Assembly (NCBI GenBank): GCA_964353255.1
Contig: CAYGVJ010000195.1
Span: 1 to 7,215, forward strand
DNA length: 7,215 nucleotides
Origin: VFZS01 sp964353255
Lineage (GTDB): Bacteria; Acidobacteriota; Terriglobia; Bryobacterales; Bryobacteraceae
Direction of reading: 5' to 3'
Both the position numbers and the translations under genes were made by a program. The notes beneath the pieces are model-generated. The model saw only the letters and a program-made list of their open reading frames with translations, was not told the origin of the DNA and searched no databases. The first letter of the stretch is position 1. Every line of letters starts with the position of its first letter. Shown piece by piece: positions 1 through 5,899 of the stretch.

Positions 1-30
1 AGTCGGATAGCAGGTGATTCCGATGTTCAC
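1..30 (-). CDS. bshA: N-terminal start of bacillithiol glycosyltransferase BshA (partial)
   Basis: Only the first ten codons lie in the window. Read on the minus strand from a GTG at 30-28 they give (M)NIGITCYPT. The segment IGITCYPT at the extreme N-terminus is the hallmark opening of BshA, where it is normally followed by a GGSG loop. BshA is a GT4 retaining glycosyltransferase that joins UDP-GlcNAc and L-malate to make GlcNAc-malate, the first step of bacillithiol synthesis in the cytoplasm. The GTG overlaps the TGA of the upstream lipoprotein gene (GTGA at 30-27), so the two are probably translationally coupled. A purine-rich GAGGGGG stretch (complement of 35-41) sits at ribosome-binding distance. 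The rest of the gene lies beyond the left edge. The call rests on a very short but distinctive peptide; another GT4 enzyme is the main alternative. Confidence 0.72.
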   Translation of the reverse strand, partial: MNIGITCYPT

Positions 31-1100
31 TTTGCCCCCTCAGCGGCTTGTTGATAAACGTGCCGCCACCGCTCCCTGACGGTCGCGGCTCGGAAAGCAG
101 TGACCGGGGAGAGAACCGCCAGCCCGATTTGCCCATGCAGATTCTCGTCCGGGCGGGCCACGTCGCCGCCACCGAACCAGACCCTCCAGGGCGGCCCCGC
201 AGCATCCACCGACGGATCGCAAACCACCCTCGAGTTCCAGGCCGCGCTTCCGGCGAATACGGCGGACTCGGAGACGCGCTGCCAGCGAACGCCGTCTCTC
301 GAGCGGGCCAGCCCCAGGCGGCGGTTCTCGGCGCGATCGCGGCCCGTGTACAGCATCCAGTAATGCCCGTAAGCGGCCCACACCGCCGGCTCGCCCAGGC
401 CTTTCTCATCGAAAGCGCCCGCCGGGCCTGGTTCCAGGATTGGATTCGAACGCAGCTTCCACCACCCAACGCCGTCGGAGGATCGCGCCAGCCCGAGGCG
501 CTGCCGCCGGGCGCGGTCCTGCCCCAGGTAGAACAGGTAGTAGTAAGCGCCGGCGCGTACCACAAACGGGTCGGCCACGCCGCGCTCGTCAAAACTCGCG
601 CGCGGGCCGCACCCAAGTACCGGCTGAGAAAGCTTGCTCCAGCGGCGGCCGTCGGCGGAGGTGGCCAGGCCGATTCGAGCCGGGCGCCCAGCTTGATACC
701 AGTAGAGGAACCGGCCATCGACGAACAGGGCCGAACCGTTGGCGGCGATGTAGTCGCCCTCCCAGGCCGCTCGATCAGGCGACAGCACGCGGCCCTGCTT
801 CACCCAGCGCACTCCATCAGTTGAGGTGGCCAGGCCGGTGTGCCAGGTGCGGCCGTCGAACCCCGAGTAGAAGTTGTAGAGCAGGCCGCCTTGCCGCACC
901 ACCGAGGGGTTCAGCACATCCACCGCGTCCCAGGTTCCCGGCGCGCCGCGCTCGAGCACCGGTTCTGGGAGCGCCTCCCAGCGGAAGGAAACCTCGACCG
1001 GCTCGCCGGGCGGCGGGGGCAAGGTGAAGTCGGCATAGCGGCCACAGCCAGCGGCCAGCAGCGCCCACAACCCAAACCCTGGAAACCGCAGCTTACTCAC
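27..1100 (-). CDS. Putative lipoprotein with five-bladed glycosidase-like beta-propeller
   Basis: This is a predicted secreted lipoprotein of 357 residues. I start it at GTG 1100-1098, which overlaps the kinase stop codon (GTGA at 1100-1097), rather than at the longer in-frame ATG at 1193. The short form begins MSKLRFPGFGLWALLAAGC, a basic start, hydrophobic core and lipobox with Cys19; the longer form would bury this signal. The mature part contains four or five repeats of the type GLATSxDGxxW followed by an acidic blade start (NPSVV, ADPFVV, GEPAVW, CDPSVD), separated by YYYLFY/YWMLY strands. This is the pattern of five-bladed propellers of the GH43/GH32/GH130-like superfamily. Whether it is an active glycosidase is unclear; the repeated DP or EP acids are compatible with a sugar site but do not prove catalysis. 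It sits between a histidine kinase and bshA, with 4-base overlaps on both sides. A role in carbohydrate binding or cleavage at the outer surface is inference. Confidence 0.82.
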   Translation of the reverse strand: MSKLRFPGFGLWALLAAGCGRYADFTLPPPPGEPVEVSFRWEALPEPVLERGAPGTWDAVDVLNPSVVRQGGLLYNFYSGFDGRTWHTGLATSTDGVRWVKQGRVLSPDRAAWEGDYIAANGSALFVDGRFLYWYQAGRPARIGLATSADGRRWSKLSQPVLGCGPRASFDERGVADPFVVRAGAYYYLFYLGQDRARRQRLGLARSSDGVGWWKLRSNPILEPGPAGAFDEKGLGEPAVWAAYGHYWMLYTGRDRAENRRLGLARSRDGVRWQRVSESAVFAGSAAWNSRVVCDPSVDAAGPPWRVWFGGGDVARPDENLHGQIGLAVLSPVTAFRAATVRERWRHVYQQAAEGAK

Positions 1101-1780
1101 AGCGGGATCCCAACGCTCAGCCGGCTGCCGTGGCCCGGGTTCGAGGTGAGCGTCAGCTCCCCGCGCAGGCTCCTGACACGCTGCCGGATGCATTGCGGAC
1201 CCGTCCCGGAGCGCTCCAGCTCCTCCAGGGTGAAGGTCCCGCTGAAGGGGAACCCGACGCCGTTGTCTTCAACAACCAACTCCGCCTGGCCGCGGGCGCT
1301 CCCGAGGGAGACCGTCACCTGGCTGGCGCACGCATGCCTCCGCACATTGGCCAGCGCTTCGCGGAGGATTTGCAGGAACTCGAGGCAGGTTTCGGCGGGC
1401 GCCTTCAGGGGACCGTCAGGCGCGGCGAAACGCACCGCGACGCCGGCGGCTTTCCGGAAGTCTTCGATGGCCGGGCGCGCCAGGGCCGCCAGATCGGTGG
1501 TTTCGACAACCGGCGGGCGCATGGTCTCCAGGAACGAGCGCAACTCGGCCACCACCGCGGCGGCCAGGCGGGCGAGTTCGCCGAGCTCCGCGAGGGCCGC
1601 GGCCGGATCCCGTCCCGCCAAGGACCTCGCTGCACCCAGCCGCATCTGCAAGGCGATGATGCTCTGTAGGGGCCCATCATGGAGGTCCGCAGCGATGCGC
1701 TGCCGCTCGGCCTTCCTGGCATTCTCACCCCAGCGGAAAGCTCTCCACAGCCGGCGCCAGGCGCGCTCAGGAGCGGGCAT
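1097..1780 (-). CDS. Soluble histidine kinase, NarX/DegS-type (HisKA_3 + HATPase)
   Basis: This 227-residue protein is a two-component sensor kinase catalytic core. The N-terminal H-box reads ERQRIAADLHDGPLQS with phospho-acceptor His34, typical of HisKA_3 dimerisation domains that signal to LuxR/NarL-type regulators. The HATPase domain follows, with an N-box REALANVRRHA (Asn145) and a G1 box EDNGVGF (Asp172, Gly174, Gly176). The second glycine box reads GTGPQCIRQRV where the family usually has GLGLxGMRERV, so it is slightly divergent; the end (LTLTSNPGHGSRLSVGIP) is canonical. There is no transmembrane segment, PAS or GAF domain, so the input must come through a partner or an unseen ligand. 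No response regulator is in the window. The start at ATG 1780 is supported by AGGAG five bases upstream (complement of 1786-1790). It overlaps the downstream lipoprotein by four bases and follows the methyltransferase by 23 bases. Confidence 0.9.
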   Translation of the reverse strand: MPAPERAWRRLWRAFRWGENARKAERQRIAADLHDGPLQSIIALQMRLGAARSLAGRDPAAALAELGELARLAAAVVAELRSFLETMRPPVVETTDLAALARPAIEDFRKAAGVAVRFAAPDGPLKAPAETCLEFLQILREALANVRRHACASQVTVSLGSARGQAELVVEDNGVGFPFSGTFTLEELERSGTGPQCIRQRVRSLRGELTLTSNPGHGSRLSVGIPL

Positions 1781-1803
1781 TCTGACTCCTGACTTCCGAC
1801 TCC
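1780..1803 (-). repeat. Heptanucleotide tandem repeat (GRAGTCR) carrying the kinase ribosome-binding site
   Basis: On the minus strand the gap between the methyltransferase stop and the kinase ATG reads as heptads GGAGTCG, GAAGTCA, GGAGTCA and then GAA, about 3.4 copies. The repeat fills the whole intergenic gap; its last copy ends on the A of the ATG. The third copy supplies AGGAG five bases from the start. Heptamer repeats of this look are known in cyanobacteria (STRR sequences); finding the same kind here is an observation, not a family assignment. Confidence 0.75.
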
Positions 1804-2346
1804 TTACCTTCTGTACAAGTAGATGGTGTGGCTGCGGCCTTCGCCGTCGTCCTCGACGTGTTCGACTTTCTCAGCCGTCCAGCCCGAGAACTCGAAGTCG
1901 TGAGCGATGACGCGGGCGCCTTTCTTGAGCTGCTGCTCGAGCAGCGGCCGCACCTTGTCATTGGAAATGGGCAGCAGGTAGACGGTCACCAGGTCGGCGG
2001 AGCCGTAGTTCTGCTGCATGATATCGCCCTGGATGATGCGGGCCCGGCTCTGTAGCCCCAGGCCCTTGATCCGCTCCATGCTCTGCTTCCACAGGTCCTT
2101 GTCCATCTCGATGCCCGTGGCGTCGGCCTTGAACTTCTGCGCCGCCATGATGACTATACGGCCGTCGCCGCTGCCGAGATCGAACATCTTCTCGCCGGCC
2201 TTGAGGCCGCCGACCTCCAGCATCTTCTCGACAATGGTTTCCGGCGTGGGGTAGTAGGGCGCGAGTTTCTCGATTTCCTGTTTCTTTTCCTGCGCGAAGC
2301 CGGCCGCGCAGAACACGAGCAGTAAAGCGGATCGTCTAGTGAACAT
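1804..2346 (-). CDS. Exported SAM-dependent class I methyltransferase
   Basis: This protein has 180 residues from ATG 2346; an in-frame TTG at 2358 would add four residues but has no ribosome-binding site. The N-terminus MFTRRSALLLVFCAAGFAQ looks like a signal peptide with cleavage after Ala18. The mature part opens with a YYPTPETIVEKML helix, then motif I FDLGSGDGR (Asp56 to Arg63), an acidic residue ending strand two (GIEMD), a motif II-like IIQGDIMQ, YLLP and HDFEFSGW. This matches the class I methyltransferase group that includes FAM173/ATP-synthase-c lysine methyltransferases and the bacterial PTPE-motif relatives common in Acidobacteria. The substrate is unknown. The oddity is the signal peptide: SAM is not expected in the periplasm, so the segment may instead anchor the enzyme at the membrane. 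Upstream is a 54-base gap with two tandem ACTGTT copies (2357-2368); downstream is the repeat-bearing gap to the kinase. Confidence 0.85.
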   Translation of the reverse strand: MFTRRSALLLVFCAAGFAQEKKQEIEKLAPYYPTPETIVEKMLEVGGLKAGEKMFDLGSGDGRIVIMAAQKFKADATGIEMDKDLWKQSMERIKGLGLQSRARIIQGDIMQQNYGSADLVTVYLLPISNDKVRPLLEQQLKKGARVIAHDFEFSGWTAEKVEHVEDDGEGRSHTIYLYRR

Positions 2347-2400
2347 AATTGATCTCAACAGTAACAGTTTATCGCAACGTGGGGGCAGGGACCGGCCAGC

Positions 2401-4293
2401 CTACGGCTCGAGGTAAACCCGCACACCGTTGCTTGCCAGCTCCTCGGCCTGGATGTGAAGCTCGGCGGGGCCGCGGTTGACCACCGCCGGCAAGCGCACC
2501 TCGACCAGGTACAGACCGACGTAGCCCGGGGCCAGCACGGCGCGGGTGACCTCCAGCGGCTCGCTGTCCAGGAAGGCCCGCACCTGCGCCGTCACCTGAG
2601 GGGGGTTCTCCAGGGGAGCGGCTACACCGGTCGGCCATTCCGGGCGCACCCGGCCCAGCCCGGTGCACAAGATGTGCAGACGCGAACCGGAGTACGCCGG
2701 GTTCATGGCGTCCAGCAGGACACCGTTGTCTCCATTGATCACCAGGGGGGTGCCTTCACGATCCACGAAGATCGCCGGCGAGACGTTCCTGACCGGCAGC
2801 CCCACCAGCGCGCTGCGGGCGCCGGCGTCCAGGGCTAGCGAGATCAAACGGTCACGGACTTCAAACGGCACCTGGATCTGAGACTCGGTTTCCGAGGCGG
2901 CCACGACCGGGAAGTTCAGTTCGCCCGCCCGCGCGGTCCGAACCCGCCCGCCCAGGATGCTGAGCAGGGAGCCTGGAGCCGCGGGTCGTTGGGCAAAGTC
3001 GGCGGCGTTCACTACCCGCAAGCTGCCCAGCCGATGAGGCGCCAGAGCGGTGTACACGCCGTAGCCTTCCACGAGCACGAAGAGCTGGTTGCCCTCCCGG
3101 TCGAGCTTGACGTCCAATGCGCGGGTAGCCGGAAGCGCGCCCCCCACCTGGGACCAGCTTGTGGCAGGAGCTGCGGCGAGCAAGTCCGCGCGCGTGAAAA
3201 ACAGGCCCCTGTCGGTGGCCACATAGACCGTCCCGGAGGGCAGGTCCGCGGTGACGGCATGCGCCGCCACCGGGGGCAGGTCGGCGCTGAGGTCCTCCCA
3301 GAAGAGGCCGGCGTTGACCGTCCTGAGCACTCGCGGCCCGCCGTCGGAGGCCACAGCCGCCAGCGCCAGCCGGGGGTTCCCCGAGTCGGCAAAGAGCCCT
3401 TCCACTGGCCGGCCGTCGGCGGGGCGAGAAGGCCGCCAGTTCCGCCCGCCGTCGAGCGACACCCATAGGCGGCCATCGGCCGCGCCGGCGTAGCGGGTTT
3501 CCCCGGCCGCGGCCAGAGCGGTGATTTCCGCACCCAGTGCTCGGGACGCCGCACGGCGGGAGGTAGCTTCCTCCTCGACGCCGGAGTCCGCGACCGGCCG
3601 CCAGGCGCGCTTCTCTCCAGGGGCCCACTCGATCACTCCCAAGCCCTGGACCACCGCGCGTACCCCGCTGGCGCCCAGCGGCAGAGCCGACAACCGCTGC
3701 GCCGGCAGGTTGGGCAGAGACTCGTTCAGGCCGGTCCAGGAGGCTCCGCCGTCCAGCGAGCGCCACACGCCGAAGGCGTTGGCAGCGACGATCTCCTCGG
3801 GATCGCGGGCGGAAACCGCCAAATCCGTGATGGGCGCGCCCAGAACGGACTCGCCGTGGTGAGCGGTCTGGTCGGTCCAGGTGAGCCCGCCGTCGTCGGA
3901 GCGGTGGAGCTGGTTCCCGTAAGCGTACAGGCGGGCGGAGCCCGCCGGAGCGCGTAGCCCGCGGACCGGCTCCGCAGCCAGTCCGGTAATGGCTGGCGCG
4001 CCTTCCTCGGCACGCGGGGGCGGCGTGGCGCGGCCGGGCAGCCAATGCTCGAAGTCGGCGGTTTCCAGAACCCTGCCCGAAGCCACCCGGAGGAAAAGCC
4101 GCGACCCGTCCTCGGAGAACCACACGCGTTCGACCGGTCCGGAGGCGGGGGAGGCCAGTGCCAGCTCGACGGCGGCGTTGCCTACACGCCGCCAATCGGG
4201 CGCCGGTCTGGCCGGCTGGGCCAGGGCCAGCCCGCCCAGGGCGAGCCAGCCCATTGCCATGCGGCCAGCCCGTAGTGTAGCCTTATGACACAT
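2401..4293 (-). CDS. Secreted BNR-repeat protein with Solibacter-type C-terminal domain (TIGR03437)
   Basis: I start this 630-residue protein at ATG 4293; a longer ATG at 4341 would put 16 residues ahead of the signal peptide. Residues 1-25 form a signal peptide (basic K/R start, core MAMGWLALGGLALA, cleavage before QPA). Residues about 35-420 form a beta-propeller of BNR/sialidase-like or photosynthesis-factor-like repeats, with Asp-box motifs SDDGGLTW (132-139), SLDGGASW (179-186), SLDGGRNW (279-286) and a degenerate TVNAGLFW (325-332). From about residue 425 (LRVVNAADF) to the end runs the domain described as the Solibacter uncharacterised C-terminal domain, with features such as GSLLSILGGRV, QIQVPFEV, NVSPAIF, HILCTGLGRV and GLYLVEVRLP. 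No sialidase catalytic residues are apparent, so this is more likely a surface or extracellular propeller than a proven hydrolase. It is the first gene of the leftward set and is divergent from the fecR-domain gene. Confidence 0.88.
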   Translation of the reverse strand: MCHKATLRAGRMAMGWLALGGLALAQPARPAPDWRRVGNAAVELALASPASGPVERVWFSEDGSRLFLRVASGRVLETADFEHWLPGRATPPPRAEEGAPAITGLAAEPVRGLRAPAGSARLYAYGNQLHRSDDGGLTWTDQTAHHGESVLGAPITDLAVSARDPEEIVAANAFGVWRSLDGGASWTGLNESLPNLPAQRLSALPLGASGVRAVVQGLGVIEWAPGEKRAWRPVADSGVEEEATSRRAASRALGAEITALAAAGETRYAGAADGRLWVSLDGGRNWRPSRPADGRPVEGLFADSGNPRLALAAVASDGGPRVLRTVNAGLFWEDLSADLPPVAAHAVTADLPSGTVYVATDRGLFFTRADLLAAAPATSWSQVGGALPATRALDVKLDREGNQLFVLVEGYGVYTALAPHRLGSLRVVNAADFAQRPAAPGSLLSILGGRVRTARAGELNFPVVAASETESQIQVPFEVRDRLISLALDAGARSALVGLPVRNVSPAIFVDREGTPLVINGDNGVLLDAMNPAYSGSRLHILCTGLGRVRPEWPTGVAAPLENPPQVTAQVRAFLDSEPLEVTRAVLAPGYVGLYLVEVRLPAVVNRGPAELHIQAEELASNGVRVYLEP

Positions 4294-4336
4294 CCGATGA
4301 GTCCATTCTATCGCGCCTGGCTGTCCGAAGGCACCG

Positions 4337-4350
4337 GCCAAGCCCTTGGC
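4337..4350. repeat. Short inverted repeat in the divergent intergenic region
   Basis: GCCAAG at 4337-4342 is followed, after two bases, by its perfect reverse complement CTTGGC at 4345-4350. It lies 44 bases upstream of the leftward BNR gene start. The two-base centre makes it more like an operator half-site pair than an RNA hairpin. Function is unknown. Confidence 0.3.
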
Positions 4351-4378
4351 TTCCAGCCACTTCGTGAAAAATTTGCGC

Positions 4379-4395
4379 TTGGCGTAGCACTTGCA
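4379..4395 (+). promoter_or_regulatory. Sigma-54-like -24/-12 promoter element
   Basis: TTGGC at 4379-4383 and TTGCA at 4391-4395 place GG (4381-4382) and GC (4393-4394) exactly ten bases apart, the invariant spacing of RpoN promoters (consensus TTGGCACG-N4-TTGCW). The middle ACG is not matched. A start near 4406 would leave a leader of about 64 bases containing the full ribosome-binding site of the FecR-domain gene. No enhancer-binding-protein gene is visible in the window. This is a motif match only. Confidence 0.38.
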
Positions 4396-4400
4396 TGCAA
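4391..4400. promoter_or_regulatory. Perfect 10-base palindrome, possible operator
   Basis: TTGCATGCAA is its own reverse complement and lies in the middle of the 176-base divergent region, overlapping the -12 half of the sigma-54-like element. It could be a binding site for a dimeric regulator controlling one or both divergent genes. No cognate regulator can be named from the window. Confidence 0.35.
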
Positions 4401-4444
4401 TTTTGGTGGTAGACTAGGGTTTCGGGCAACGCCGGCCCTGGTAG

Positions 4445-4450
4445 TATAAT
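4445..4450 (+). promoter_or_regulatory. Perfect TATAAT hexamer, possible -10
   Basis: A consensus -10 hexamer sits 19 bases before the ATG of the FecR-domain gene. No good -35 box is found 16-18 bases upstream (TTCGGG or similar only). A start seven or so bases downstream would fall inside the AAGGAAGG ribosome-binding site, so use as the main promoter is doubtful. Confidence 0.28.
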
Positions 4451-4455
4451 CGGCA

Positions 4456-4463
4456 AAGGAAGG
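4456..4463 (+). promoter_or_regulatory. Ribosome-binding site of the FecR-domain gene
   Basis: AAGGAAGG lies six bases before ATG 4470 and decides this start over the in-frame ATG at 4482, which would be 18 bases away. Confidence 0.75.
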
Positions 4464-4469
4464 TGTGCC

Positions 4470-5285
4470 ATGCACGGGCGCATGCGCCTGGGTGTGCGGG
4501 CGTTTGTTCTGCTGCTTGCAGCAGGCACGCTGGCCGTGTGCACCGCGCAGACCTCCTTACCAGGTTCTAACACCGCCGCCAAGCTGGTGTCGCTGTCGGG
4601 CCAAGTGTCGGTGTTGCGGGACTCGGTCCCCTGGGCCTTGCAGCCCGGCGACGAGGTCAGGCCGCAGCAGGTGATCCTGACCGGCCCCGACGGCTACGCC
4701 CTGTTCCAGCTCTCCGACGGCAGCGACTTCGAGGTCTTTGCCAACTCTCGGGTGGTGTTCCGAAACAACCCCGGCAACCTGGGCGACCTGTTGGACATGC
4801 TGATTGGGCGGATCAAGGTGCACATCCAGAAGTGGGGCGGGCAGCCCAATCCGAACAACGTGCGCACGCCGACGGCGGTGATCTCCGTGCGGGGGACCGT
4901 GTTCGAGGTGGCCATCGAGGACGAGGACGCCACAACTTTCGTGAAGGTGGAAGAGGGCCAGGTGGCGGTTCGGCATTTGCTGAAGGGCGGCGAGCCGAAG
5001 ATCCTCAACCAGGGCGAATGGCTGCGTGTCTACAAGAATTACCCGCTGGCCCGGAAGATGCTGGAGCGCGACTCGGTGATCCGGGCGGCCATGCGGGTGC
5101 TGACTGACGCGCTTTACACCGCGGTCTACCGCGGCGGGCGCGTCAGCGGTCCGATGGGGATCCCCGGCGGCGGCGCCGGGGTGCCTGGCGGCGGCATGCC
5201 GACCGACCAGCCTGCGCCCGCGCCTCCTCCCGCCCCCGGCGGCGACCCGACCGCTCCTGCTCCTCCCCCTCCGCCCGGCCCGTAG
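4470..5285 (+). CDS. Secreted FecR-domain protein with Pro/Gly-rich tail
   Basis: This is a 271-residue exported protein. Residues 1-26 are a signal peptide (basic MHGRMRLGVR, core AFVLLLAAGTLA, cleavage after CTA before Gln27). Residues about 36-175 form a FecR domain: SLSGQVSVLRDSVPWALQPGDEV, a strand-rich segment with FQLSDGSDFEVFANSRV, the hallmark RTPTAVISVRGTVFEV (about 132-147), then VKVEEGQVAVRHL and LNQGEWLRV. Unlike classic FecR anti-sigma regulators it has no cytoplasmic anti-sigma domain and no transmembrane helix after the signal, and no ECF sigma gene is adjacent, so it is probably a periplasmic or surface beta-structure protein of the stand-alone FecR kind. Residues about 222-271 are a low-complexity Gly/Pro/Ala tail with GGG and PPP runs, perhaps a linker or wall- or surface-spanning segment. 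It leads a rightward cluster; the next gene starts 26 bases downstream. Confidence 0.88.
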   Translation: MHGRMRLGVRAFVLLLAAGTLAVCTAQTSLPGSNTAAKLVSLSGQVSVLRDSVPWALQPGDEVRPQQVILTGPDGYALFQLSDGSDFEVFANSRVVFRNNPGNLGDLLDMLIGRIKVHIQKWGGQPNPNNVRTPTAVISVRGTVFEVAIEDEDATTFVKVEEGQVAVRHLLKGGEPKILNQGEWLRVYKNYPLARKMLERDSVIRAAMRVLTDALYTAVYRGGRVSGPMGIPGGGAGVPGGGMPTDQPAPAPPPAPGGDPTAPAPPPPPGP

Positions 5286-5311
5286 GCCGTGCGAAACTAG
5301 TCTTCAGAGAG

Positions 5312-5899
5312 ATGCCGCACAAGAGCTGTGGATTCGGCGTGTCCTTGTTCGTCTGCTGGGCATTGCTGGGCAGCCCGGCGACGGGCCGCGCGCAGGAGGC
5401 CGGAGTTGCCCCGCCGTGGGAGGTGCGCAAGAACGTCTCGGTGCTGGCGGAGCAGGCCCGGCGACTCGAGCCGGTGCTTGAGCAGCTCCGGCCCGCCGAG
5501 TGGGTACGCCAGGGCGCTCCGGAAGCGTATGCCACGCAGCTCAAGAGCACCCGCGAGCAGCTCGGAGGCTTCCTCGACGCCACCGGCAAACTCACCCGAG
5601 AACCGGAGCGGCTGACGGCGGCTCTGGAGGTCTTCTTCCGCCTGGACAGCCTCGGGGCCATGCTGGGCTCGCTGGCCGCGGGCGTTCGCAAATATCAGAA
5701 TCCGGCGCTGGCGGACCTGCTGGAAAGCATGGTGGCCGAAGGCGCCGCCAACCGGGAGAGACTGCGCCAGTACGTGGTGGACTTGGCCGCCGACCAGGAG
5801 CAGGCTTTCAAGGTGGCTGACCAGGAAGCGCAGCGCTGCCGGGCGCTGCTCAGCCGGCAGCCGCCGGCGAAGAACGCGGCCAAGAAGGAGCAGCGATGA
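5312..5899 (+). CDS. Exported alpha-helical protein, family not recognised
   Basis: I do not recognise a family for this 195-residue protein. It starts with a signal peptide (MPHKSCGFGVSLFVCWALLG core; likely cleavage after GRA before Gln28). The rest, about 165 residues, is rich in Ala, Leu, Glu, Arg and Gln and reads as a bundle of amphipathic helices (VLAEQARRLEPVLEQL, LKSTREQLGGFLDATGKL, LADLLESMVAEGAANRERL), ending in a basic PPAKNAAKKEQR tail. There is no Cys in the first two thirds of the mature part and one (CRALL) near the end. It starts 26 bases after the FecR-domain gene with a weak purine stretch (AGAGAG) touching the ATG, so translation may depend on coupling. Its TGA overlaps the ATG of the next gene. 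The arrangement suggests a periplasmic partner of the FecR-domain protein; this is inference. Confidence 0.8.
   Translation: MPHKSCGFGVSLFVCWALLGSPATGRAQEAGVAPPWEVRKNVSVLAEQARRLEPVLEQLRPAEWVRQGAPEAYATQLKSTREQLGGFLDATGKLTREPERLTAALEVFFRLDSLGAMLGSLAAGVRKYQNPALADLLESMVAEGAANRERLRQYVVDLAADQEQAFKVADQEAQRCRALLSRQPPAKNAAKKEQR
5885..5890 (+). promoter_or_regulatory. Ribosome-binding site of the Cys-rich small gene
   Basis: AAGGAG lies five bases before ATG 5896, inside the end of the preceding gene. It is the strongest argument that the short overlapping frame is translated. Confidence 0.72.

Noticed and set aside
1101..1193. 31-residue N-terminal extension of the propeller lipoprotein from an in-frame ATG at 1193
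   Set aside because: It lies inside the kinase gene, has no convincing ribosome-binding site and would place the lipoprotein signal internally; the GTG at 1100 gives a proper signal and a GTGA overlap.
840..1910. Long plus-strand frame opposite the kinase and lipoprotein
   Set aside because: Its translation is Arg/Ser/Ala-rich with no recognisable domain; it is the antisense shadow of well-supported genes in GC-rich DNA.
2347..2358. TTG start giving four extra residues to the methyltransferase
   Set aside because: No ribosome-binding site upstream of it; the ATG at 2346 has a weak GAGA at usable distance and gives a cleaner signal peptide.
2861..4195. 444-residue minus-strand frame inside the BNR gene
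   Set aside because: Arg/Gly-rich out-of-frame shadow of the BNR gene; no motifs, no signal, wholly contained.
4294..4341. 16-residue extension of the BNR protein from ATG 4341
   Set aside because: It would push the signal peptide inward; ATG 4293 has a GGA stretch at usable spacing and gives a normal basic start.
5276..5289. Hairpin CGGCC-cgta-GGCCG at the stop of the FecR-domain gene, considered as a terminator
   Set aside because: Stem of only five pairs, no T-tract after it, and the next gene begins 26 bases downstream on the same strand.
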